Shown: positions 1-4,719 of the stretch, piece after piece | Layout of the letters: each line of letters starts with the position of its first letter | Numbering within the stretch: position 1 is the stretch's first letter | Source: Clostridia bacterium | Lineage (GTDB): Bacteria > Bacillota > Clostridia > Christensenellales > CAG-314 | Direction of reading: 5' to 3' | Length of the DNA: 5,166 bases | Assembly: GCA_017452035.1 (NCBI GenBank) | Contig: JAFTNE010000031.1 | Location: 1-5,166, forward strand | Made by a program: the position numbers and the translations under genes | Notes under the pieces: generated by a model | What the model was told of the DNA's origin: nothing | Databases searched by the model: none | What the model saw: only the letters and a program-made list of their open reading frames with translations

Positions 1-360
1 ACCACGAGAAACGGTACGTTTTGGACCTTTTCTTGTGCGAGCGTTTTGTTTAGTGGATTGTCCACGTACGGGAAGTCCCTTACGATGACGGATTCCACGG
101 TATGAGCCAATTTCAATTTGTCTTTTGATGTTCAACGAAACCTCACGGCGAAGGTCACCTTCGACTTGGAGGTTATTTTCGATATAGTCACGGATCTTGG
201 ATACGTCGTCTTCTGTCAAATCTTTAACGCGTACGTCAGGATTGATGCCTGTTTCAACAAGGATTTTGGTTGCTGTGGTGCGTCCAATGCCGTGAATATA
301 GGTCAAGCCAATTTCAATACGTTTTTCTCTGGGTAAATCTACACCGGAAATACGAGCCAT
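1..360 (-). CDS. rpsM: 30S ribosomal protein S13 (uS13), 3' end cut off by the window edge
   Basis: S13 is a small-subunit head protein that contacts 16S rRNA, the P-site tRNA and, through bridges, the large subunit. The reading frame is open from the ATG at 358-360 to the window edge, giving 120 residues. I read [20 protein letters not shown] at the N-terminus, the GIGRTTA motif at about residue 24, and a basic tail with [15 protein letters not shown] (ending near residue 101) followed by NARTRKGP. All are hallmarks of the family. S13 is usually about 120-125 residues, so only the last few codons and the stop lie outside. An AAGGAG ribosome binding site sits 8 nt before the ATG. Unlike its tightly packed neighbours, it is preceded by a 163-nt non-coding gap, which suggests it begins a separately controlled segment (rpsM-rpsK-rpsD-rpoA-rplQ in most relatives, not visible here). 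Confidence 0.98.
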   Translation of the reverse strand, partial: MARISGVDLPREKRIEIGLTYIHGIGRTTATKILVETGINPDVRVKDLTEDDVSKIRDYIENNLQVEGDLRREVSLNIKRQIEIGSYRGIRHRKGLPVRGQSTKQNARTRKGPKRTVSRG

Positions 361-368
361 TTGTTTTT

Positions 369-374
369 CTCCTT
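369..374 (-). promoter_or_regulatory. Ribosome binding site of rpsM
   Basis: AAGGAG on the minus strand lies 8 nt before the rpsM ATG. It supports the chosen start and stands free of any upstream stop codon, unlike the coupled sites elsewhere in the window. Confidence 0.85.
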
Positions 375-399
375 GAATAAATTTTTTATACTTATTAGT

Positions 400-429
400 T
401 GTATATCTTTACACCCAAAGTCAAAGCAA
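400..429 (-). promoter_or_regulatory. Weak candidate promoter upstream of rpsM
   Basis: On the minus strand, TTGCTT (424-429) and TATACA (400-405) are separated by 18 nt. Each matches the sigma-70/SigA consensus in only about half to two thirds of positions. An overlapping TTGACT (419-424) is a better -35 box but has no -10 box at a good distance. The place, ahead of rpsM in the only long gap, is where an internal promoter would make sense, but the sequence support is thin. Confidence 0.17.
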
Positions 430-523
430 GCCTAAGTGGAATGATGTTGCACTTGCCTTTGCGTGATTGTAGCCAAAGCTTGTTACAAAGTAACCTTAGC
501 TTGTGGACAAGATTGTAAGATGA

Positions 524-640
524 TTAACCTTGTCTTTGCTTGTGTTTTGGATATTTTGAGCAAATTACCATAACTTTGCCGTTACGTTTGATAACCTTGC
601 ACTTGTCGCACATAGGTTTTACTGATGGTCTTACTTTCAT
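524..640 (-). CDS. rpmJ: 50S ribosomal protein L36 (bL36)
   Basis: L36 is the smallest large-subunit protein. It sits near the central region of 23S rRNA and helps late 50S assembly. The gene encodes 38 residues, starting [16 protein letters not shown] and ending PKHKQRQG, a near-consensus sequence. The zinc ligands C11, C14, C27 and H33 are all present, so this is the zinc-ribbon (C+) form. The spacing between C27 and H33 has one residue more than many Bacillota copies and matches the 38-residue length of the E. coli protein. The gene is too short for a typical ORF cutoff. A strong AAGGAGG lies 6 nt before the ATG, and a hairpin lies directly upstream of that. The stop is TAA, followed by the long gap before rpsM. 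Confidence 0.97.
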   Translation of the reverse strand: MKVRPSVKPMCDKCKVIKRNGKVMVICSKYPKHKQRQG

Positions 641-646
641 TGTATT

Positions 647-653
647 CCTCCTT
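647..653 (-). promoter_or_regulatory. Strong ribosome binding site of rpmJ, next to a hairpin
   Basis: AAGGAGG on the minus strand, 6 nt before the rpmJ ATG. Its first three bases (AAG, 651-653) can pair with CUU at 677-679, which would extend the hairpin upstream and partly hide the site. Confidence 0.85.
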
Positions 654-656
654 GAA

Positions 657-673
657 GATGGGCTTTGCCCACC
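657..673 (-). repeat. Hairpin in the infA-rpmJ gap
   Basis: The minus strand reads GGTGGGC-AAA-GCCCATC, a 7-bp stem (one G-U pair) with a 3-nt loop. It is the most stable hairpin I see in the non-coding DNA here. It is followed by UUCAAGGAGG rather than a U-run, so it does not look like an intrinsic terminator. It sits 3 nt before the rpmJ Shine-Dalgarno sequence and could affect rpmJ translation or mRNA processing (inference). Confidence 0.6.
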
Positions 674-691
674 ATTAAGCTAAAATTTGTT

Positions 692-919
692 TTATTGGCC
701 GCCTTTTGAACGCCAAACTATTCTACCTTTTGTGAGGTCGTAGGGACTCATTTCCAATTTAACAGCGTCACCTGGCAAAATACGAATTGAGTGAATTCTC
801 AATTTGCCGGAAACGTATGCTGTGATTTCGTGATTGTTTGTGAGTCTTACACGGAACTCTGCATTACGCAAAGCTTCGATAACGACACCCTCTACCTCAA
901 TTACATCGTCTTTTGACAT
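692..919 (-). CDS. infA: Translation initiation factor IF-1
   Basis: IF-1 is a small OB-fold (S1-like) protein that binds the 30S A site and works with IF-2 and IF-3 to start translation. The 75-residue product is close to the usual 72. I see the family landmarks: an acidic start [16 protein letters not shown] at 22-26, SGKLR at 37-41, IRILPGD at 45-51 and [12 protein letters not shown] at 59-70. A short GGQ-ended tail accounts for the extra length. The ATG at 917-919 is supported by TAGGAG with 7 nt spacing. That ribosome binding site includes the stop codon of the upstream KOW gene, so translation is probably coupled. Location next to map and rpmJ is typical of Bacillota. The TAA stop is followed by a 51-nt gap before rpmJ. 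Confidence 0.98.
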   Translation of the reverse strand: MSKDDVIEVEGVVIEALRNAEFRVRLTNNHEITAYVSGKLRIHSIRILPGDAVKLEMSPYDLTKGRIVWRSKGGQ

Positions 920-926
920 TTAGATT

Positions 927-932
927 CTCCTA
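927..932 (-). promoter_or_regulatory. infA ribosome binding site overlapping the upstream stop codon
   Basis: TAGGAG on the minus strand. TAG (930-932) ends the KOW gene, and AGGAG is the Shine-Dalgarno sequence 7 nt before the infA ATG. Ribosomes ending on the first gene sit directly on the start signal of the next. Confidence 0.85.
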
Positions 933-1208
933 TTTTTGTTGGTTAAACTGCCGTAAGGCACTTTTTACTTCGCTGTCGAAAACTTTTTTGTTAGACAAAA
1001 GTTTTTCGGCGATGGAATTTAGTGTTACACCACTGTGGGAAATGTGTTTTGCATTTTTCTTTTTGGGGGAGGAGAGTTTTCTCATTCCACCATCAGCAAG
1101 ATAAACAAAACCTTTTTTGTCAACAGAGATAACTACAAAGTACAGGCCTTTGTCACGACCTTGTTTGGACAGCACTACGCTGCCAACACCTATGTCATAT
1201 TCGTTCAT
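930..1208 (-). CDS. KOW-domain RNA-binding protein (L14e/L6e/L27e-like), function unknown
   Basis: The 92-residue product has a KOW-type fold signature at its N-terminus: GSVVLSKQGRDKG (9-21), a hydrophobic strand YFVVISV (23-29), then VYLADGGMRKL (35-45) and the basic PKKKNAKHI (48-56). The C-terminal ~35 residues look helical and charged. It resembles the small KOW protein encoded between map and infA in Bacillota (ybzG in B. subtilis, recalled from memory), related to archaeal/eukaryotic L14e. Such proteins likely bind RNA or the ribosome, but no role is established. The gene begins 8 nt after map, with AAAGG formed across map's stop codon as ribosome binding site, and ends in a TAG that is part of the infA ribosome binding site. 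Its place in a tightly coupled translation operon points to a translation-linked job. I leave the symbol empty because orthology by name is not certain. Confidence 0.88.
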   Translation of the reverse strand: MNEYDIGVGSVVLSKQGRDKGLYFVVISVDKKGFVYLADGGMRKLSSPKKKNAKHISHSGVTLNSIAEKLLSNKKVFDSEVKSALRQFNQQK

Positions 1209-1213
1209 ATTTA

Positions 1214-1219
1214 CCTTTA
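1214..1219 (-). promoter_or_regulatory. KOW-gene ribosome binding site overlapping the map stop codon
   Basis: TAAAGG on the minus strand. TAA (1217-1219) ends map, and AAAGG acts as a moderate Shine-Dalgarno sequence 5 nt before the KOW-gene ATG. Confidence 0.7.
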
Positions 1220-1966
1220 TAAACTTAAAATTTCAATACCATCATCCAAAATGGCAATTGTGTTTTCGTAGTGAGCAGATGGTTTGCGATCGCGTGTTTT
1301 GACCGTCCAGCCGTCCGAAAGGAAATCTACCTTTTCGGTACCCATGTTGATCATAGGCTCAATTGCGATTGTCATGCCTTTGGTCAGCCTCAAACCACGT
1401 CCTGGTGTACCAAAGTTGGGAACGTTGGGGTCTTCGTGCATATCTCTGCCGATACCGTGACCAACAAGGTCTCTAACCACTCCGTAGCCAAAACTTTCGG
1501 CATGGGCTTGGATTGCGTAACCCAAGTCGCCAAGGCGTGTGATGCCTGGTTTGATAGATTCAACGCCCTTGAAGAAACACTCTTCCGTTACGTTGATGAG
1601 TTGTTGGCACTCGTCAGATATCATGCCTACACCTACGGTGCGAGCAGCATCTCCATGCCAGCCGTTGACAATTGCGCCAACGTCATAGCTTACGATACTT
1701 CCCTCTCGAAGAATTTTCTTCTTTGAGGGAATACCGTGAACCACTTCACAATCTACCGAAATACAAACGCTCGCTGGAAAACCATGGTAACCCAAAAAGC
1801 TTGGAATTGCCTTTTGCGAGATGATATATTCGTGCGCAAGTTTGTTTAGTTCCCAAGTGGAAACGCCCTCTTTTGTGTGCTCCTCGAGGAGTTTCAAAAC
1901 GTCGCGTACAACTTGGTTTGCTTTGCGCATTTCGTTAATTTGCGAATTTGACTTGATAAGAATCAT
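1217..1966 (-). CDS. map: Methionine aminopeptidase, type I
   Basis: This cytosolic metalloenzyme removes the initiator methionine from new proteins after deformylation, when the second residue is small. The 249-residue length fits the minimal type Ia form without an N-terminal SH3 or zinc-finger extension. By comparison with the E. coli enzyme, the dinuclear metal ligands are D95, D106, H170, E203 and E234. The substrate-binding histidines H77 (in VVHGIP) and H177 (in MHEDPNVP) are also present, along with LVGHGIGRDMH at 167-177. Near the last ligand the motif reads SAHYENT, with His and Asn where many enzymes have Gln and His. All catalytic ligands are intact, so activity is expected. The start overlaps the adk stop as ATGA and no Shine-Dalgarno sequence precedes it, so it likely depends on coupling to adk. 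The start aligns with family N-termini (MILIKSNSQINEMRKA). Confidence 0.98.
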   Translation of the reverse strand: MILIKSNSQINEMRKANQVVRDVLKLLEEHTKEGVSTWELNKLAHEYIISQKAIPSFLGYHGFPASVCISVDCEVVHGIPSKKKILREGSIVSYDVGAIVNGWHGDAARTVGVGMISDECQQLINVTEECFFKGVESIKPGITRLGDLGYAIQAHAESFGYGVVRDLVGHGIGRDMHEDPNVPNFGTPGRGLRLTKGMTIAIEPMINMGTEKVDFLSDGWTVKTRDRKPSAHYENTIAILDDGIEILSL

Positions 1967-2586
1967 TTTTTCAATAGGGAAATAACTCTTTCGTACACTT
2001 CGGTAATAGAGCCATTTCCGTCAACTGTTGCAATTTTGCCTTGCTTTGTGTAGTAGTCAACAAGAGGCAAAGTTGTTTTGTTGTAAACGTTCAATCTTTC
2101 ACGAACTGTTTCTTCAGTGTCGTCTGCACGGATGATGAGTTTACCACCACACATGGGGCAAACGTCTACACCACCCAATGTGGAAACGTGAAACGTTCCG
2201 TTGCAATCGGGACAGAAACGGCGACCGGACAAGCGAACTACAATTGCTTCCTCATCAACGTCAAGGTTTACTGCGATATCGATATTTTGGAAGGTATCCA
2301 ACGCTTGCGCTTGTACAAGTGAGCGAGGGAAACCATCCAAGATGTAACCGTTAGCGCAGTCGGCCTCTGCCAACCTGTTTTTGACGATTTCGATAGTGAT
2401 TTCGTCTGGAACAAGTTGACCAGATGCCATGATGTTTTTGATTTGTACTCCCAAAGGTGTTTCTTCGCGCAAGTTTTTACGGAAAATGTCGCCTGTGGAA
2501 ATTTGTGGAATATTTAGTTCTACTGCCAGTTTTTGAGCCATTGTGCCCTTGCCACTGCCTGGCGCACCTAATAAGACAATATTCAT
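1963..2586 (-). CDS. adk: Adenylate kinase with zinc-type LID
   Basis: Adk catalyses ATP + AMP = 2 ADP in the cytosol and keeps adenine nucleotides balanced. The 207-residue product starts with MNIVLLGAPGSGKGT, a P-loop at residues 7-15. The AMP-binding region includes STGDIFR (30-36) and the conserved GYILDGFPRS (80-89). The LID begins RRFCPDC and has four cysteines, C125, C128, C143 and C146, which should bind one structural zinc. DDTEETVRERL (155-165) carries the conserved arginines. The LID is a few residues shorter than in many Gram-positive long-form enzymes, which are nearer 215 residues. The ATG lies 1 nt after the secY stop (TAACATG) and no strong Shine-Dalgarno sequence is present; a GAG 5 nt upstream lies inside a hairpin. 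The TGA stop overlaps the map start. Confidence 0.98.
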   Translation of the reverse strand: MNIVLLGAPGSGKGTMAQKLAVELNIPQISTGDIFRKNLREETPLGVQIKNIMASGQLVPDEITIEIVKNRLAEADCANGYILDGFPRSLVQAQALDTFQNIDIAVNLDVDEEAIVVRLSGRRFCPDCNGTFHVSTLGGVDVCPMCGGKLIIRADDTEETVRERLNVYNKTTLPLVDYYTKQGKIATVDGNGSITEVYERVISLLKK

Positions 2587-2587
2587 G

Positions 2588-3952
2588 TTATCTCAAAAAT
2601 CCTTTTGAGCCTGAGCCCAACAAACCTTTGTAATGACGCATTAGAATTTGATTTTCCAATGCCTTGTTGAATTCCAGACCAACGGATACGCAAATCATCA
2701 TACCTGTTGCGCTGAAACTGTTAACGAGTTGAGAGTCCAAACTTGTTACGCCTGTCATACCCAAAACTGAGAACAAAATAGATGGGATGAATGCGACAAT
2801 TGCAAGGAACAACGCGCCCCAGAATGTGATACGAGAGATAACCTTGGAGAGGAACTCTGCTGTTTCACGTCCTGGACGGATACCTGTGATGAAACCACCG
2901 TTACTTTGGATGTTACGAGAGATGTCAACAGGGTTAAATTGGATTTGGGAGTAGAAGTACGCGAATACAAAGATGAAGATTGCCAACACCAAGTTGTAAA
3001 CGATTGTACCTACAATATGACCACCTTGAGCTGTCATATATGTGTTCCAGAAGTTTGCAAATCCGCTATTAGGCCAGAATGTTTGGTTAAGCATGGGTAC
3101 AAAGCTCAACAAAGCGTAAGCGAAAATCAATGGCATAACGCCCGATCCGTTAACTTTGATGGGGATGAATGTGGATTGACCACCGTACATCTTGTTACCC
3201 TTAACTTGTTTTGCATATTGAACCTTGATCTTTCTTTCTGCGCCATCTACCCAAACGATAAATGCGAAAACAATAACAAGTTCAACAATAAAGATGATTG
3301 CTTCGATCCAGTTACCACCACCAATTGTGTTGGTAAGAGCTTGTGTTGCTGTTGCAATGATACCTACGAAGATGATCATAGAAATACCGTTAGAAACGCC
3401 ATATTCTGTGATACGTTCGCCGATCCACATACACAACATACTACCAGCTACAAGCATAGCTACGATGTAGATACCAAGGATCCATTCGCCGATACCATCA
3501 GCAAAGAAAGTGGACCATTGTGCACCCAACCAAGCTGTGTTAACATAGCTGTAGTTGTTTTTGAAAGTGAGGCAAATACCAACAGCACTTACAGTTGCCA
3601 AAGCAAGTGTCATCCAACGGGTAAGTTTGTTGATTTTTTCTCTGCCTTCTTCGCCTTCCTTAGACCATCTTTCGAGGGCTGGAATAGCTACCGTCAACAA
3701 CTGAACAATAATTGAGGAGTTGATGTAGGGCGAAATGCCGAGTGAAAAGATTGTACCTTGACTCAATGCGCTACCTGTGATGGAGTTCAACAAACCCATG
3801 ATGCTGTTTGTGCCATCTTCAATTGTGATAGCTTGAAGTCCAGGAACTGTGATGTAACAACCAAGTCTGTAGATAACTACAAACAAGATTGTCCACAAAA
3901 TTTTGTTACGTACGTCCTTAATCTTTAAGGCATTTCTGATGGTTTCAAACAT
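2588..3952 (-). CDS. secY: Preprotein translocase subunit SecY
   Basis: SecY is the channel-forming subunit of the SecYEG translocon in the cytoplasmic membrane, driven by SecA or the ribosome. The 454-residue protein shows about ten hydrophobic segments, the first at ~18-36 ending in the conserved PG. A plug region at ~50-68 leads into FSLGISPYINSSIIVQLL (69-86). The cytoplasmic KEGEEGREKINKLTR follows at 98-112. The SecA/ribosome-contact loop before TM7 contains KMYGGQSTFIP. The next one reads FNPVDISRNIQSNGGFITG followed by IRPGRETAEFL. The C-terminus has MRHYKG. Length and motifs are ordinary and the gene looks intact. Its ATG shares one base with the rplO stop (TAATG). A GAGG-type ribosome binding site 10 nt upstream lies within the last rplO codons. 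It lies directly after L15, as in most bacteria. Confidence 0.99.
   Translation of the reverse strand: MFETIRNALKIKDVRNKILWTILFVVIYRLGCYITVPGLQAITIEDGTNSIMGLLNSITGSALSQGTIFSLGISPYINSSIIVQLLTVAIPALERWSKEGEEGREKINKLTRWMTLALATVSAVGICLTFKNNYSYVNTAWLGAQWSTFFADGIGEWILGIYIVAMLVAGSMLCMWIGERITEYGVSNGISMIIFVGIIATATQALTNTIGGGNWIEAIIFIVELVIVFAFIVWVDGAERKIKVQYAKQVKGNKMYGGQSTFIPIKVNGSGVMPLIFAYALLSFVPMLNQTFWPNSGFANFWNTYMTAQGGHIVGTIVYNLVLAIFIFVFAYFYSQIQFNPVDISRNIQSNGGFITGIRPGRETAEFLSKVISRITFWGALFLAIVAFIPSILFSVLGMTGVTSLDSQLVNSFSATGMMICVSVGLEFNKALENQILMRHYKGLLGSGSKGFLR
2592..2609 (-). repeat. Hairpin over the last secY codons, just before adk
   Basis: The minus strand reads CTCAAAA-GGAT-TTTTGAG, a perfect 7-bp stem with a 4-nt loop. 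Its 3' arm ends 5 nt before the adk ATG and holds the only GAG that could act as a Shine-Dalgarno sequence at normal spacing. It could close the adk start unless ribosomes ending secY translation melt it (inference). It encodes part of the SecY tail (SKGFLR), so chance is possible. Confidence 0.45.
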
Positions 3953-4395
3953 TATTCAATTACCTCTGCAACTCCGCCCGCCGCTTCGATTGCAGCTTTT
4001 GCAGAAGCGGAGAACTTATCTGCTTTTACAGTAAGTTTTTTTGTAAGTTGGCCATTACCCAAAACTTTAACACCGTTGTTTTTGTTTGTAACGATGCGCA
4101 TTTCTGCAAGGAGTTCTGGTGTAACAACTGTGCCTTCTTCGAAGATGTTGAGTGCGTCCAAGTTTACGATGTCGTACTTAACTGCAAACTTGTTGTTGAA
4201 ACCACGTTTTGGCAAACGTCTAGCAAGAGGTGTTTGACCGCCTTCGAAACCTGGGCGAACACCGCCACCACTACGAGCCCATTGGCCCTTGTGACCTTTA
4301 CCACTTGTTTTTCCGAGGCCACTACCGATACCGCGACCCAATCTTTTGTCGGACTTAACTGCGCCAACAGCAGGTTGAATTGTATGTATTCTCAT
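3952..4395 (-). CDS. rplO: 50S ribosomal protein L15 (uL15)
   Basis: L15 is a late-assembly large-subunit protein whose long N-terminal arm runs into 23S rRNA. The 147-residue product matches the family along its whole length. The Gly/Arg/Lys-rich N-terminal half contains [20 protein letters not shown] (19-38), [14 protein letters not shown] (41-54) and LPKRGFNN (61-68). The C-terminal globular half contains [27 protein letters not shown] and [14 protein letters not shown]. The ATG at 4393-4395 is preceded by TAGGAGG with 6 nt spacing, which takes in the rpmD stop codon. The TAA stop overlaps the secY ATG by one base. The order rpmD-rplO-secY is the standard spc-operon layout. Confidence 0.99.
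   Translation of the reverse strand: MRIHTIQPAVGAVKSDKRLGRGIGSGLGKTSGKGHKGQWARSGGGVRPGFEGGQTPLARRLPKRGFNNKFAVKYDIVNLDALNIFEEGTVVTPELLAEMRIVTNKNNGVKVLGNGQLTKKLTVKADKFSASAKAAIEAAGGVAEVIE
3963..3967 (-). promoter_or_regulatory. secY ribosome binding site inside rplO
   Basis: AGAGG on the minus strand lies 10 nt before the secY ATG, within the final codons of rplO. With the TAATG overlap it suggests coupled L15-SecY translation. Confidence 0.6.
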
Positions 4396-4401
4396 TGTTA
4401 G

Positions 4402-4408
4402 CCTCCTA
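4402..4408 (-). promoter_or_regulatory. rplO ribosome binding site overlapping the rpmD stop codon
   Basis: TAGGAGG on the minus strand. TAG (4406-4408) ends rpmD, and AGGAGG is a strong Shine-Dalgarno sequence 6 nt before the rplO ATG. Confidence 0.88.
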
Positions 4409-4702
4409 CTTTACTTCTTCTACAGTAACAAGGTGTTTTACTTTGAAGATCATACCACGTGTTGCATCGTTATCTGGCAAAACGTTAAATGTACGGATCT
4501 TTGTAAGTCCCAATGCTGCTACTGTTGCTTGTTGATCTTTCAAGCAGCCGTTTGTGCTTTTGATCAATGTTACTTTGATTTGTTTTTCGCTTGCTGCGTA
4601 AGGTGTTTCACCCTTTTGTGGTTTAGCAGGAAGTTGCTTTTCTACAACGTATCTGCCATTGATATAAAGAGGAGCCTTTACAGCGTTTTTCTTTCCAGAC
4701 AT
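4406..4702 (-). CDS. rpmD: 50S ribosomal protein L30 (uL30) with N-terminal extension
   Basis: L30 is a small large-subunit protein that binds 23S rRNA. Bacterial L30 is normally about 58-63 residues, whereas this product has 98. The core at ~40-98 matches the family: [23 protein letters not shown] (58-70) and [18 protein letters not shown] near the end. Residues 1-39 ([20 protein letters not shown] to about PYAASE) have no counterpart in the L30 I know. They are mildly basic (about 7 Lys/Arg against 3 Glu) and contain four prolines. The long start is well supported: TAAGGAGG lies 9 nt before the ATG, and no ATG, GTG or TTG in frame lies near the usual L30 start. Some usually basic core residues are replaced (NGC at 51-53, DQQ at 56-58). 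Position between rpsE and rplO is standard. The core identity is firm; the role of the extension is unknown. Confidence 0.96.
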   Translation of the reverse strand: MSGKKNAVKAPLYINGRYVVEKQLPAKPQKGETPYAASEKQIKVTLIKSTNGCLKDQQATVAALGLTKIRTFNVLPDNDATRGMIFKVKHLVTVEEVK

Positions 4703-4711
4703 TGTATGTTT

Positions 4712-4719
4712 CCTCCTTA
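4712..4719 (-). promoter_or_regulatory. rpmD ribosome binding site overlapping the rpsE stop codon
   Basis: TAAGGAGG on the minus strand, the best Shine-Dalgarno match in the window. TAA (4717-4719) ends rpsE, and the site lies 9 nt before the rpmD ATG at 4700-4702. It fixes the extended start of L30. Confidence 0.9.

Larger units (their letters stand above)
361..523 (-). promoter_or_regulatory. Structured non-coding leader between rpmJ and rpsM (candidate)
   Basis: This 163-nt stretch is the only long gap in the window. The minus strand has no ATG in it and I find no small ORF. It holds an inverted repeat at 482-486/490-494 (GTTAC-TTT-GTAAC), extended by AAGCT/AGCTT at 476-480/498-502. A second near-perfect pairing, 422-430 with 452-461, has one bulged base. 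An AT-rich stretch at about 378-405 precedes the rpsM ribosome binding site. No hairpin is followed by a T-run, so I do not call a terminator. In E. coli the corresponding gap holds the alpha-operon mRNA pseudoknot bound by S4. Whether this is a functional analogue is inference only. Confidence 0.4.

Noticed and set aside
657..673. Intrinsic terminator between infA and rpmJ
   Set aside because: The hairpin is followed by UUCAAGGAGG on the minus strand, with no U-tract, and no plus-strand gene ends here that would use it.
983..989. Possible frameshift slippery site (run of A before G) in the KOW gene
   Set aside because: On the minus strand the frame is AAC-AAA-AAA-GTT, which is out of phase with an A-AAA-AAG heptamer, and the gene is complete without a shift.
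1271..1726. A 151-codon plus-strand open frame opposite map
   Set aside because: It is fully inside map on the opposite strand, has no family resemblance, and map itself is intact with all catalytic residues.
2906..3715. A 269-codon plus-strand open frame opposite secY
   Set aside because: It is antisense to an intact, highly conserved gene, rich in Cys, Asn and Asp with no recognisable domain, and has the look of a reading-frame shadow caused by secY codon use.
3916..3930. CCTTAA-AGA-TTAAGG hairpin in the first secY codons
   Set aside because: It is a short 6-bp AT-rich stem explained by the codons for ALKIKD and does not cover the start codon or ribosome binding site.
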